A stretch of 64,000 nt of DNA from Oenanthe sinensis (taxonomy: Eukaryota > Streptophyta > Magnoliopsida > Apiales > Apiaceae). The translations under genes and the position numbers were made by a program. The stretch is from NCBI GenBank assembly GCA_028671895.1, contig JAPMAC010000197.1, positions 7,791,501 to 7,855,500 on the forward strand. The letters run 5' to 3'. Shown here piece after piece: positions 22,599 through 34,387 of the stretch; position 1 is the first letter of the stretch; each line of letters begins with the position of its first letter. The notes beneath the pieces were generated by a model that saw only the letters and a list, made by a program, of their open reading frames with translations, had not been told where the DNA came from and did no database searches.

Positions 22599-23878
22599 TG
22601 TTAGGACTTAGGAGTTCTAGAAGTCTACAGGGGGGGTGAATGTATACTTCAAATTTTTTTCACTCTTTCGATTTTTATGGACTTGTTAAACTGTAAACTG
22701 GATTGTAAGGTTGTACTAGTGAAACAGATTAAGTGTTAGAACAACATACACAGAAATGAGTATAATGAACACTAAATGTAACTTTCAATCTAATTTTATT
22801 AGAATGAACTTTTGCTACAATATGAAATTCAAATTAAACTTCAGCTTCTTGTTCTAGGAAGATTACAATTGTAAAACTCAAAGACATCTATCAAATGTGG
22901 TTGTGCATAAAATATATAGACAATATGTCCTGTGCACATGATCACATAAGATAGATTATCTATAACTAGAAATAGACAAGACATACTTTACATTTGACTG
23001 ATATCTATTTCTAGCTAACACTGTTGTGACAGTCTGCTACATCTAGCCTTATACCTTCTGTCAATTGTCTTGACTGACTTCCCAACTTCATTTTAGACTT
23101 GTCTCTATCTTTGCAGGCTTGAATTATCCTGTCAAAACAGAGCTTCAGAATTATCTATCCTGTTCTGCAATTTTCCTTGAAAATAGCTACTTGGTGCAGT
23201 CGAGTACTCTATTTAAATTATTTCGAGAAGTCATAGAGATTGACTTCTCGATTGAGTAATGGCTGTGACATATCGATTGGTCTATGAACGATTTACTTCT
23301 CGAATGACTAGACTTCTCGATCACATACTCCATTTGATGACTTCTCGATTAAGCTAGACTTCTCGAATGGAAACTTGAAACTGTGACTTCTCGAATGACT
23401 CAGATTTACCACTTCTCGAATGCTCCTATTGCTAACTTCTCGAATTGATTTTCTTTTCTCACTTCTTGAATGATTCATAATTAACACTACTCGAATGGCT
23501 TCAATACTTTGACTTGTCGAATTGCTGACTTCTCGATCGAGTACTGAGCTATAGAGTGTGTTTTGAGACTTCTTGAAATGCTTTTATAGATTTGACTTCT
23601 CGAATAGTAGACTTCTCGACTGAGTAATTGCCTTAGTAGAATTATAAGATGGCTTTCCTTATTTATCCACAAGTCTTCTTTGTCTTATTGCATGATTCAA
23701 CTTGATTCTTCTAACAAACTTTATTTTTGACTTCATTTATAATTAAAAGACAAACTGAGTAGACTTCTATCTGCAATTTTACACAAGGATATCTGAGTCA
23801 CTAAACTATTAGAGAATTGCAAACTATGTTACAACAAGATAGATAATTACATAGGCTAGGCTTGATTTAAGTCCAATA
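22599..23878 (-). repeat. 3' LTR of element B
   Basis: About 1,280 bases. On the minus strand it starts TATTGGACTTAAATC (TG mutated to TA) after a GGGGGAGAT tract and ends AGTCCTAACA. A C-rich run (ATTCACCCCCCCTG) lies about 30 bases before the end, as in A and C. The promoter-proximal half contains the CGAGAAGTC motif array. A TATATATTTTATG near 22906-22919 is the best TATA candidate. Confidence 0.8.
23210..23625 (-). repeat. Motif array in LTR of element B
   Basis: About 14 copies of ACTTCTCGAATG or close variants (plus-strand reading; CATTCGAGAAGT in element sense) at irregular spacing, several in the two-unit form with CTTCTCGAT. The core TTCTCGAA has the TTCnnGAA shape. The same core in the opposite orientation fills 28745-29035. 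Confidence 0.85.
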
Positions 23879-23890
23879 ATCTCCCCCAAT
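23879..23890 (-). other. Polypurine tract of element B
   Basis: The minus strand reads ATTGGGGGAGAT directly before the LTR start. Confidence 0.8.
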
Positions 23891-23933
23891 TTGGAAAATG
23901 ATGAATTTTACAAATTAATACAAGATATCAAGC

Positions 23934-26900
23934 TTACCTATTTTGTTGTTGTTGATGAGCTTCCTGATCATATTTTTCTTTTCTTTCTCTTTCCTCCCTT
24001 GCCTTGTTTTCTTCAATAACTTCCAAAAGCTGTTGCCTGGCCATGACTTCTTCTATTAAAATAGCATCTTTCAACATATCGGCATCAATCTTGAGGGTTT
24101 GCATAGGATAGTCTTGAATAAACTTCATTCTGATTTTGATTGTAGCTCCACTTCTCAGTCTAAATTCAATCCTATCAGGATCTTTGAACACCCTGCATTT
24201 TCCCTGCCTTCTTAATTCTTCTAATAGTTTCTCTATCCTTTCCTCCTCCTTTCTTTTCTTTTCAACCATCTCCTCCATGTACTTGACTTTATCAATCTTT
24301 TTATGATATTTCTTTTCCAAATATTGAGCCATTTCCATCATTTTTAATTTGTCAATCATGCTTCTCTTATCGAATAGGCTGATCACTCTCATAATGTCAT
24401 GAGTAGTAACATTACTGTTGTCATGATGGAAGCCTCTTTCTTCTCCATCAACAGTTGTGATAAACATTCTTTTGTCCCTGATCTCAACTTTGGCAATCCT
24501 GTTAGCCTTCCACTGTTTGATCATCTTGTTGTTGACTTCTGCAACTTCTTAGATAGGCTTAACTTGTAGACCCTTATCTGGAACAATAAGTTGCTTCTTC
24601 CACTTAGGACATCTAACTAGCAATGAGCTAGTAGAATTCTTGAATCTAGTTGTTGTGGTAGTGTTGACCTTGATTTGTTGACTTGGTTTCAATTTCTTTG
24701 ATTGATTCTCTTTAATTTCCCTCCTTATCACTCCATGTGCAGTTACTTTCATGAACATTCTTCTTGGAGATTTGGATTTGGGGGCAGTAACAGTTTCAGA
24801 AACTGTTGATATCACACTAGTACCCTGAGATTTGGTAGGTGTGCTAGAGTGAATACCAATAGCTTGCTGCTTGGAATGATTTCTCCTTTGATACTGTTTC
24901 TCTTTTTCAGTATCTTCTCTTTTCTTCTTTTCTGCATTCTCCTTTTTCTTGTTCTCCTTCTTTTCATCCTTATCACTCCTGGATTCAGGCTTTTTGTCCT
25001 TTTTGTCCTGATCCTTGTCATCATCATTCTTCTTTTGATTTTTCAATTCCTCACTTGTAAAATTAGATAGTTGACCACTTATGAACTTCTTCATCTTTTC
25101 CACAATCACATTGTCTTTAACCTGTTTCACTTTCTTCTTTTCAATCAACTCAATCAGGTTTATGATTTGACTTATGTTTCCTGAGTTGAGATGGTAAGGA
25201 ATTTTGAAATGAGCAAGCTTTTCTCCTCTAGCCATATACATCACACCATCTGGGCTACAGTAGGATTCAGGAAGAGCATGAGGTAAGAGAGATCCCAAAA
25301 TTTGATTCTTCAATTCTTCATCCTCCTGGGTTACCAACTCCACTGCCTTGTACAGACATTCCAGCTCAGTATAGGATAATCTTTGAAAAAGTACAACTGA
25401 GACTTTGAAATAGCCAGACTCCATTTGAATTAGAGGTTCTTTGAACATTTGTCCATTCTGCACAAATTTAACTCCCCTCACTGCAACAATAGCATTGTCA
25501 AGCATCTTCTTGTAACTCCAATGATTGCCCTTGACTTACTTTTTGATGTGATGCAGAAGGTCCAGAAAGTTCTTGTCAGAATTGGGCTTTAAAATTTCAC
25601 TCCTGAGCTCTCTCAGAACTGCCTTTTTCCTCTCAGCTTCTATTTCTTCTCTCCTTGCCTTCTCACCCTTAGGGTTGATGTCTTGTCTTTGGAGAAAGGA
25701 AGAATGAATTGGCTTGATTTGAGTTGGCAATGTTTCTGGAGGAGCCTGACTAGTTGTGCCCAAGTTGGAGATTGGTGATTGTAGAGAAGTGAGTTGTGCA
25801 GAAATGCTGGCAAGTGAGGTCTCTTGATTTGCAGAGGAATTGACAAACTCCTTCTTAAGGCTTTGGACATCTGATACAACTTTAGAGACTGTGGATGTAA
25901 ATGAATCCACTCTGGCATTTAAAGTGTCAATTGTAGAGGCCCTTGCAGCTTCATCTTTAGCCTTGGACTGATAGTACAGATTCACTTGAAATGGAGATAC
26001 GGTATGAATGGGCACATCCTCAGGCAGCCTGTTTTTGAATAAGACTTCAACCATATTGTTGATCTTTCTTTGATTGTCCAGGATGGCTTGATGACTATGA
26101 TTCATGTCCTTAAACACTTTCTCTAGGGAATCCATCTTGGAACTGAGAAGTGAAGACTTTACTGAATCTCCCTTGGCAATGCCTCCATAAAAGCCTCCAG
26201 ACCTTAGCTTGTTTTCAATGGCCAGCAATGTACCCTCTACCTTGGTTATGTGATTTTAAATTTCAGATTGAACTCCCTTGGCAAGGTAGTGGTTGGACTG
26301 TAGGTGAACCTTGGCAGCTTCATGAATTGCATCATATATAGCACTTGGGGTGAAGATCTTCTCACAGGATCCAAGAGAAATGAGATATTTTTGCCTAGTC
26401 CACTCCAAAGCTTCCCCCATACTGACTGCAGATTTTCCATCTAACCATGCATCTATATTGGCCTCTTCATCTTCAGCCAAGTGAGAACTCAACAGATTCT
26501 CTTTCAACTCTTTCTGATCCTTTGCATATTCCAGCAATATTGCAGCATAATCCTTATTAGGCAAGTGAGAAGTCAACAGCTGCTGTGCAATGTGATAAAA
26601 GCCTTCCAACTGATCTCCATACATTTCTTGTAGATTTTCATCAGATAGTGACTCATCAAAAGTTGATGGTCGTGGTTCCCTGTCATGTTGCACAGGTTCT
26701 AGCCATTGTGACAAATAGTGAGTGCTAGGGCCACTAGTTACAGTGGTCCCCTCAGTATTTATTTCCTCATCCAATTTCTCAGATGATTCATTAGACACTG
26801 GATGGACAGGTGATTTCTCCTGAGGAGACAGTCTTTGAATGACTGGGGAGTGTCCACGGGATGCCATTTGCATATTGTGGAGGTCCCCCAGATTACCCAA

Positions 26901-28565
26901 TGTCTGTGAAGACACTTGGCTATTAAATGCTTGAGCCCCCACAGAGTCTGAACTAAAGACTCCTGAAACCTCTGTGGTTTTGATGGTGTCATCAGGATAT
27001 GCTTTGGCATGCATTCCCTCACCATCTAAATAAGTGGCCTGAGTGGTGAACAAGGTGTCATGCACCAAGTCACTTGAGTGGAGCTCACCAGAGAAGTAAG
27101 GATCCTGGTGATCAACAACCTTATGTGTTTGGCTAGACACAATAGGTTGAGAAGAAATTTGAGAGGTGGAAGAGAAAGTGTGAACAGTACTGAGTTTTGG
27201 CAACTCCCCCTGAGAAAATGGGGAAGTTTTAAGAGAAGACCCTATCTATGCACAATGTGTCTCCTTTTCAACTATAACACCTTCATTGACAGGAGTGAAT
27301 TCCTGCAATGGTGAAGACTCTGTACAGGGTGGAGTGGGCTGACTCCCAATTTCAATAGATGCACCTTGTTGAGAAAGTGCACCTAGTAGAAGGTTTAATC
27401 CCTTGTTAATCTCTACATCCTTTTGAGAGGATGTAGAGTGGCCTGTTATGGCCTTTTTAGTTTTCTTCTTCCTGGTTAAAGGCTCCACAGGTGACTCATC
27501 TAATACATCACTTTCTACAACAGTTTCTATTATTCTTTTCTTAGCAATTTTCTCCTTTTTCTTCTTTACAACTACACCCTGTTGAGAGGATGTAGAGATT
27601 GGTTTACTAACATCTAGGGATTTCAAAGAAGGGCTACCAGTTGGGCTAGAGGTCCTTGGTTTAGGTGCATTTGGTTCTTCTGTAACCTTAGGACCCCCTA
27701 CTACATCAAGATAACCATATTTAGGCTGCACAAATGGGTACCCCCTAAATACACTCAACATGTGAGGTGTGACTTGAAGGGGTACATTCACTGTGTTTCT
27801 CCTATCCAATGTAGCAAAACTAATTTTTGACATGGATTTGGAATAGCCAATTCTCTGTTTGTTCATCCCATGCAATTTAATTAAACTAACATACTTATAA
27901 TTTAGGATTAATTGAATAAAGCGAGGGAAGAAAATCTCATTACCTTTCCTGGAAATCCTGGTTATGAGCTCCCCAAGAACTAGCTTTCCAGTATTGAGCC
28001 TTTGATAGTAGGCCAATGAGTGGGCCAACTTCATGGCAATGAGGCTAACCTGGTCAAATCCTGTCTTCCTACAGGTGAAAACTCTCAATATAGTGTCGAA
28101 CAGGAATGACCATTCCTTTCTCATAAATTTCTTGTTGATCTTTCCTAGCTTGAACTTCTCCCCTTCGTTGTCCATAGTATCAGAGTACCTAATGATTTCC
28201 AGAAAGTCTAGCAGGTCTTCATCAGTTCGCTCATTATGAAACTCTTCAGTTGGAATCTTTAAGCTCTTATTGACATCTTCTTCATCAAAACTGATATCTA
28301 CTCCTTGGATTTTACAGGTTATCACTATTTTTGAACTACCATCCTCCAGTGCTATGTTCTCCCGGTCTGCAGTAGCCCAAAATTGCTCAAGAATGTCTAG
28401 GTAAAGGGTTGGGTTTGCTAACAAGGCTTCTTTGAGGTATGAATCTATGAGAAATTTGGTGAAACATTTGTACTGTGGTTTTCCATCAGCATCTCTGGAA
28501 ATAGCCAAAAAGTTGGTTTCGGGAATAATAAATACTTCAGTTGAAACAGAGCTTGAGGACGCCAT
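23934..28565 (-). pseudogene. Element B third ORF (env-like position), one frame with four stops
   Basis: From ATG 28565 to 23934 a single frame of 1,544 codons is interrupted only by stops at 27246-27248 (TAG), 26256-26258, 25536-25538 and 24549-24551 (TAA); there is no frameshift. N-terminal domain (residues 1-270) with FWATADRENIALEDG and MRKEWSFLFDTILR, matched in C ORF3 by FWTTAEVADDF and LRKEWSYFFDALIK. Then a Ser/Pro/Gln/Lys-rich region with KKKKEKIAKKR and RKKKTKK patches (about 330-385), helical and coiled-coil-like segments, an extremely Lys/Asp/Glu-rich block (about 24,890-25,070) and a conserved C-terminal part ending in QQQQNR. No membrane segment is seen. It probably encodes a nuclear or RNA-associated element protein; function is unknown. 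Confidence 0.8.
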
Positions 28566-28699
28566 GGAGTTAGTGTATAGAAATAGTGAAAAGAAGAAAC
28601 GAAGGTTTTAGAGAGAGAGATTCAAGAGTAACAGTTGGAGTGCAAGGGTTTCTTTGAGTTTGTAGTTAAGCGTAGAAATGAAATGTTAGATCTACTTTG

Positions 28700-28708
28700 C
28701 TATTTATA
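28700..28708 (-). promoter_or_regulatory. TATA box upstream of ORF3 in element B
   Basis: The minus strand reads TATAAATAG about 135 bases before the ORF3 ATG. It is followed by a pyrimidine-rich leader (CTCTCTCTCTAAAACC near 28605-28620) and preceded by the motif array. The layout is that of a plant core promoter and suggests that ORF3 has its own transcript. Confidence 0.55.
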
Positions 28709-28744
28709 TGACATAGACAATTCGACTAGAATAGTAATCGATTT

Positions 28745-29035
28745 TAGTGATCGAGAACTCAGAAAAGAGTAAAGCTGTTTTAGTAGAGAACTGTCAGACT
28801 TTGATCGAGAACTAAGACAATCGAGAACTCACTCAAGTTATAGTCGAGAACTCTGATGATTCGAGAACTCTCAATAGTACTTGATCGAGAACTCTAGAAA
28901 TGATCTATTCGAGAACTCACAATATCATGATTCGAGAACTCTTAGAATTGAATGATTCGAGAACTCAAGACATTCGAGAACTCTTAAAATTAACTGATTC
29001 GAGAACTCAAGAAATTTTACTTAGTCGAGAAGTCA
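28745..29035 (-). repeat. Motif array between pol and ORF3 of element B
   Basis: About 13 copies of TCGAGAACTC (plus-strand reading), six of them in the full ATTCGAGAACTC form. In element sense this is GAGTTCTCGAAT. It sits directly upstream of the ORF3 TATA box. The LTR array has the same core in the other orientation. Confidence 0.85.
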
Positions 29036-29435
29036 GAAAGAATGGCAACTTAACTACAAACTCCAGTTTTCTTAAAGAATTATTTTATCCTCACTTGGAA
29101 AATAAAATAAGAAATTTGCAATCATCATTTCTTAGATAAATAAAATTTATTTATTCTCTTTGATATAAGAAGTGTGATTGATTAATGTTCCTGAAATTTT
29201 GATTATCACACTTGTTATTTAATAATGCACAGGTATGATAATTCTATTCAGGTTTTCTCAGAACAAAGAAATAATTCTGAGTCAGTTTAAAACATTTGTT
29301 TAACCATATGTACAACAATATACCTGACATATTTATAAATATACACCACTTTTTGTTTCACTTAGATAAATCATTTATGTTCATGTCTGTGAAACAATTG
29401 TTGCAACAGTTGGATGGATATATTTAGTGAACCAC
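29036..29435 (-). other. Spacer between pol and the motif array in element B
   Basis: AT-rich 3' flank of pol without ORF or further repeats. Confidence 0.45.
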
Positions 29436-32400
29436 TTATCCTGAAGAGTTTAGCATTCCAATTTCACTAACCAGCCTGTTAAAGGTGGCTTCATCAAGTG
29501 GCTTAGTAAATATATCAGCCAATTGTCTTTGTGTAGGAACATAAAACAATTTAATTACTCCATTTTCTGCATGCTCCCTTATGAAATGGTACCTTACATC
29601 AATATGATTTGTCTTGGAATGATTGACTGGATTTGCAACAATTGATATGGCACTAGTGTTGTCACACATGATAGGTATTCCTTCCAACACCAGTCTATAG
29701 TCCCTTAATTGATTCCTAATCCAAAGCACTTGAGCACAGCAACTTCCAGCAGCAATATATTCAGCCTCAACTGTAGAAGTTGATACAAATTGTTGCTTTT
29801 TGCTGAACCAAGATACCAATCTCTGTCCAAGAAATTGACAGCTTCTGAGGTACTTTTTCTATCCACTCTGCAACCAGCAAAATCAGCATCTGAATATCCA
29901 ACTAGGTTGAAACCTGTTTCTTTAGGGTACCATAATCCCATAAAGGATGTTCCTTTGAGATATCTCATAATTCTCTTGACAGCAATGAGATGAGATTCTT
30001 TTGGATTTACTTGAAACCTTGCACATAGGCATGTGGAGAACATTATGTCAGGTCTACTTGCTGTGAGATAGAGAAGAGATCCAATCATTCCTCTGTAGGT
30101 CTTCATATCTACACTTTTTCCTTTCTTATCTTCATCCAATTTTATAGCTGTAGACATTGGAGTTTTAGCAGTTGAGCAATCTTGCATGTCAAACCTTTTG
30201 AGTTGGTCATTGATGTATTTTGTTTGAATTATGAAAATGCCATCAGCCCTTTGGCTTATTTGAAGACCTAGAAAGTAATTGAGCTCTCCCATCATGCTCA
30301 TTTCATACTCACTCTGCATAAGCTTAGAGAATCTATGACATAGTTTCTCATTTGATGAACCAAAAATGATATCATCCACATAGATTTGAACAAGTATGAT
30401 ATCCTCACCATGCTTCTGGTAGAAGAGAGTCTTGTCAATGGTTCCTCTAGTGAATTGATTTTCTAGAAGAAATTTTGACAAAGTGTCATACCATGCTCTA
30501 GGGGCCTGTTTGAGTCCATGCAATGCTTTGATGAGTCTGTAAACAAAGCCTGGAAAATTTGGATCTTCAAAGCCAGGTGGTTATTGCACATATACCTCTT
30601 CTTCTAATTCACCATTGAGAAAATCACTTTTGACATCCATCTAATAGACCTTAAAGTTTGAGTGTGCTGCAAAGGCTAGAAAAATTCTAATTGCTTCCAA
30701 TCTTGCAACAAGAGCAAAAGTCTCATCATAGTCAATGCTTTCTTCTTGTGAATAGCCTTTAGCAACCAACCTTGCCTTGTTTCTTATCACAATCCCATGT
30801 TCATCCATTTTATTTCTGTAGACCCACTTAGTGCCAATTACTGATCTGTCCTTTGGAGGTGGCACTAGTTCCTAAACATTGTTTCTCACAAATTGATTCA
30901 ACTCTTCTTGCATGGCAATTATCCAATCTGGATCCAACAAGGCTTCTTCAATTCTTTTTGGCTCATTTTGAGACAGAAAACAGGCAAATAGGCATTCATT
31001 CATAGTTGCTCTTCTTGTCCTCATACCTTCATCAGGATTTGCAATGATTTGATCAGCTGTGTGAGATCTATTCCATTTAGTTTGATGAGCCCCATATTTA
31101 TCATTTGATCATGTTTCCTCTTAATTGAAGGGATTGCCATTTATTGTAGATCCTTGAGAACCTCCCTCTGAGTTAATGGTAGACTTATGTGGAGAATTCT
31201 CAAGTTGAATATGACTAAAGTCTTCATGTTCTCTTTCTACATTTGTACCATGTGAGATGTCTACATGGGAGTCTTCAAGAGTACTGATAACATTTTCAGT
31301 TACAGAAGTTTCAGGCTCTATTTCATTTTCAAATCTCAGATTGTCACAGTTTTCACCTTCCAAACTCATAGTGGGGAACTTGAAATCATCAAATGTTACA
31401 TTTGTACTTTCCATAACTTTTTGTTGATCAATCACATATACTCTATAGACAGTCTTGTCTAATGAGTATCCCACAAAAATTCCTTCACATGCCTTTGCTT
31501 CAACTTTTCCAAGATTGTTGACATCATCTTTGAGAACAAAGCACTTTGCTCCAAACACATGCATGTATTTCACAGATGGCCTTCTATTTGTCATGATGTG
31601 ATAAGGAGTTTTTCTAACTGGTTTTGTGATGAGTGTTCTATTTTGAGTGTAACAAGCAGTTCTAATAGCCTCAGCCCAAAAACTGGTTGGTAGATTTGCT
31701 TCTGCTAACATGGTTCTTGCAGCTTCAATGAGAGTCCTGTTCTTTCTCTCAACCACTCCATTTTGTTGTGAGTTCTTGGGGCTAAGAATTGGTGACTGAT
31801 ACCCTTCTCTTTGCAAAATTCACTGAGTGTTGCATTTTTGAATTCTGTACCATTGACACTTCTTAAGGCAACTACTGGAGTAGGGCCTTTATCCAAACTC
31901 CTCAAATTCTCAATGATAATCTCAGGAGCTTCATCTTTTGAATGCAAGAATTCTACCCAAGTATATTTTGAAAAGTCATCAACCATGACTAGAGCAAATC
32001 TTTTCTTTGACATGGATATTACATTTACTGGTCTAAATAGGTCCATATGAATTAGTTGCAATGGTTTGGTGATTGAGGTAAATTCCTTACTTTTGTGACT
32101 TGATCTCTTCATTTTCCCTTTCTGACATGCCTCACACAATCCTTCTATGCAGAATTCAAGTGTAGGCAAATCCTTCACTAATTCTCTCTTGACTAAAAAA
32201 TTAATGTTTTTGATATTTAAGTGGGATAGTCTTTTGTGCTAAAGCAAACTTTCATTCTCTGAGGCTTTGGTGTAAAAACATCAAATTCTCTCCTTATTTA
32301 CAGAGTCCAAGTCTGCTACAAATAGGCTTCATTTCCTTACTCCTTGCAGAGTAATTTCCTTGGTCTTCATGTGTGATATGAGGCACAAGTCCTTTTGAAA

Positions 32401-32700
32401 CTCCACCTTCAGATCTTTGTTGCAGAATTGAGTGATGCTGAGAAGATTGTGCTTCAACCCACTGACCAGAGCTACATCTTCAATGAAAACATTTCTATGA
32501 ATTAATTTGCCATATCCCTTGGTGAAACCAGTGCTGTTGTCTCCAAAGGTTACCATTGGGCCAGTCTCCTCCTTGAATTGTGACAGTAGGGCTTTGTCAC
32601 CAGTCATATGCCTTGAACAGACACTGTCCAAAATCCACATGACCTTCTTTTTACCTGTTCCCTGCAAAGAAACATAAATCAAGTTTTGTTTGGTACCCAA
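29436..32700 (-). pseudogene. pol: Element B pol, broken by two frameshifts and several stops
   Basis: Pieces in order on the minus strand: protease 32329-32700 (WILDSVCSRHMTG; the catalytic D-S-G reads D-S-V, so the active-site Gly is lost); pre-integrase/IN 31705-32178 (CEACQKGK, MDLFRPVN, with Arg for Gly) and 31121-31816 (GVVERKNRTL); RT start 30641-30865 (GTKWVYRNKMDEHG); RT/RNase H 29705-30523 (YVDDIIFGS, YSDADFAGC) and 29436-29819 (STVEAEYIAAG) ending LGMLNSSG. Frame changes fall near 31,710-31,810 and 29,710-29,820. Relative to A it is a long-inactive copy. Confidence 0.88.
32662..32682 (-). promoter_or_regulatory. Candidate splice acceptor between gag and pol (B)
   Basis: On the minus strand the gag stop TGA is followed by TTTATGTTTCTTTGCAG/GG: pyrimidine-rich and ending in CAG/G, with the same 17-base distance as in A. 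Confidence 0.4.
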
Positions 32701-32815
32701 ACAAGGTTATGTCCTTTATGCTTAGTTACAAGAGTTTCATTCCTGTTTTTAGCATTTGTAGTTGCCTGCACATGCTTGATCTCCTTTTTACTATTATGAC
32801 TTTTAGCTTGATTAG
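32679..32815 (-). pseudogene. gag: Element B gag, last 45 codons, cut by element E
   Basis: The minus strand encodes a Lys/Asn-rich tail ending HNLVWVPNKT, homologous to the C gag end (KVTWVPKAT) and the A gag end (HHWVPKNT). The upstream part is separated by the whole E array. Confidence 0.75.
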
Positions 32816-34372
32816 TGTTGGTGTAGGTGCCCTAGAGGCAATACAATGTTTATTTTGATAAACCTTTATGTCAATTGATTATTCAATAAACGTATTTATT
32901 ATGACTTTAATTACTGCGATATATTTGTTAGCATAATAAATGTCCTTAGAATCATGATACACATTGTATAGTTTAGTACATGACTTGAACTTGAGATTAT
33001 ATAATATATCATATTCTTAAATGTCCCTAGTCGAGTATTATTATTATAGGACAATAATAATACATAAATAGACTAGTATGTTGTTTGACAGATAACCACA
33101 TCTCACTGGTTATAAGTATGGGGATACTAAAGTCAACACATAGGTACATGCAGGAGTACATGGTACTGGACAGACCCACAGTGAGATTCTTCATGTTTAA
33201 TAAAGTCATAAGAAAGACTCACAGTGATAATGGTGTAATGATCCTCTGACTTGATATCATTATATTTCTATACGAGGATTAATATACTTTGACTACATTA
33301 AAAGTTACCTTTGACCGGGTAATGATAAAAGTGGACATCGGGTATATCATGAGTCGTATGAGAAATATGAATGATAGATAAAGGATTTAACCCTCCTATA
33401 ATTAGGAGAGATATTATTGGCCTCTTGATTGAGTGAGACTATAAAATGCATGGTCGTGCTCAAATAATGATTTGTTTTCATAGTCTACTCATGGATCAAG
33501 TAAACCCGGATTAAATGTTGAAGAGGATGACTAAATACATGCCTCGAGTTTAATCTATAATATATATGGTTAAAGGGATTATATTACACGGAAACATTAA
33601 TCACGAAAGGTTTTATCGAATCACGATTTAATTATTATTTAATTGGGTAGCAATGATGTATTACTAGATACCGCTCATTGTTTATAATTTTATTGGAGAA
33701 TAAAATTATTGCTAATTAAATAATAGCCTATAGGGTCACACACATAGAGTACTTAAAGGAATAATTAATTTAAATTATAGATTTAAATTAATTGATGATT
33801 ATTTGAATTTTATTATATTAATTAAGTGAGACTTAATTAATTGAAATAATATAAATTCGAATTTGAATTCTGCCATTAATAATTAAGTGTGACTTAGTTC
33901 TTAATTAAATAATAAAATTCGGTTTTATTATTTAATCCTAAACCTACATGGGTTAGGCTTTGCTGTTATGGGTTACTATTATGGGCCTATTAACCAACAA
34001 TTATAAATAGATAATGTAGGGTTAATAAGGGTTAACGTTTTTTATAAGAAACCCTATAAGAGCAGCCACATAGAAAAGGCAGAGACAAATTCGAAATCAT
34101 CAAAGGAGGCTAGTACATCCATTCCGTAATCAAGATCGTGAGACGTTCTTGAAGGTGCTCGTGTGGATACCATAGAGGTGTTTTCGAGAGGAAGACACAA
34201 GTCGTGAAAGCTAGGATCTCTGTTGAGTTCGTGAAAGTCAAGACCAAACAAAGGTATGATTCCGTTTCACCATAATCAGTCCATGATTATACATGATCCT
34301 GCGTTAGGGTTCCAAATTTTTTTCGTTATATTTACGTTTAATCCGCTGCTTTTTATGCCTCGGAATCCAACA
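32816..34372 (+). repeat. 5' LTR of element E
   Basis: Starts TGTTGGTGTAGGTGCC and ends GGAATCCAACA. Three differences from the other copy by eye (near 33475, 33503 and 33903). Parts resemble the G LTR on the opposite strand, for example GGGTAGCAATGATGTATTAC near 33642. Confidence 0.93.
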
Positions 34373-34373
34373 A

Positions 34374-34387
34374 TGGCATCAGAGCTA
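34374..34387 (+). other. Primer-binding site of element E
   Basis: TGGCATCAGAGCTA one base after the LTR end; initiator tRNA-Met type with C for T at position four, as in G. Confidence 0.85.

Larger units (their letters stand above)
22599..32815 (-). mobile_element. Element B: Sirevirus-like copia element, 3' two thirds, cut by E
   Basis: The minus strand carries, in element order, the last codons of gag, pol, spacer, ORF3, PPT and 3' LTR. Element E starts at 32816 inside gag. The missing gag N-terminus and 5' LTR must lie beyond the E array, right of the window. It was inserted in H at 22598/22599. Several frameshifts and stops show that it is not coding-competent. Confidence 0.88.

Noticed and set aside
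24849..25070. Very hydrophobic 73-codon plus-strand frame that could look like a membrane protein
   Set aside because: It is the complement of the Lys/Asp/Glu-rich block of B ORF3, which turns into Leu/Phe/Ile codons.
34374..34387. tRNA-Met-like sequence
   Set aside because: It is the primer-binding site only; no tRNA body or anticodon arm follows.
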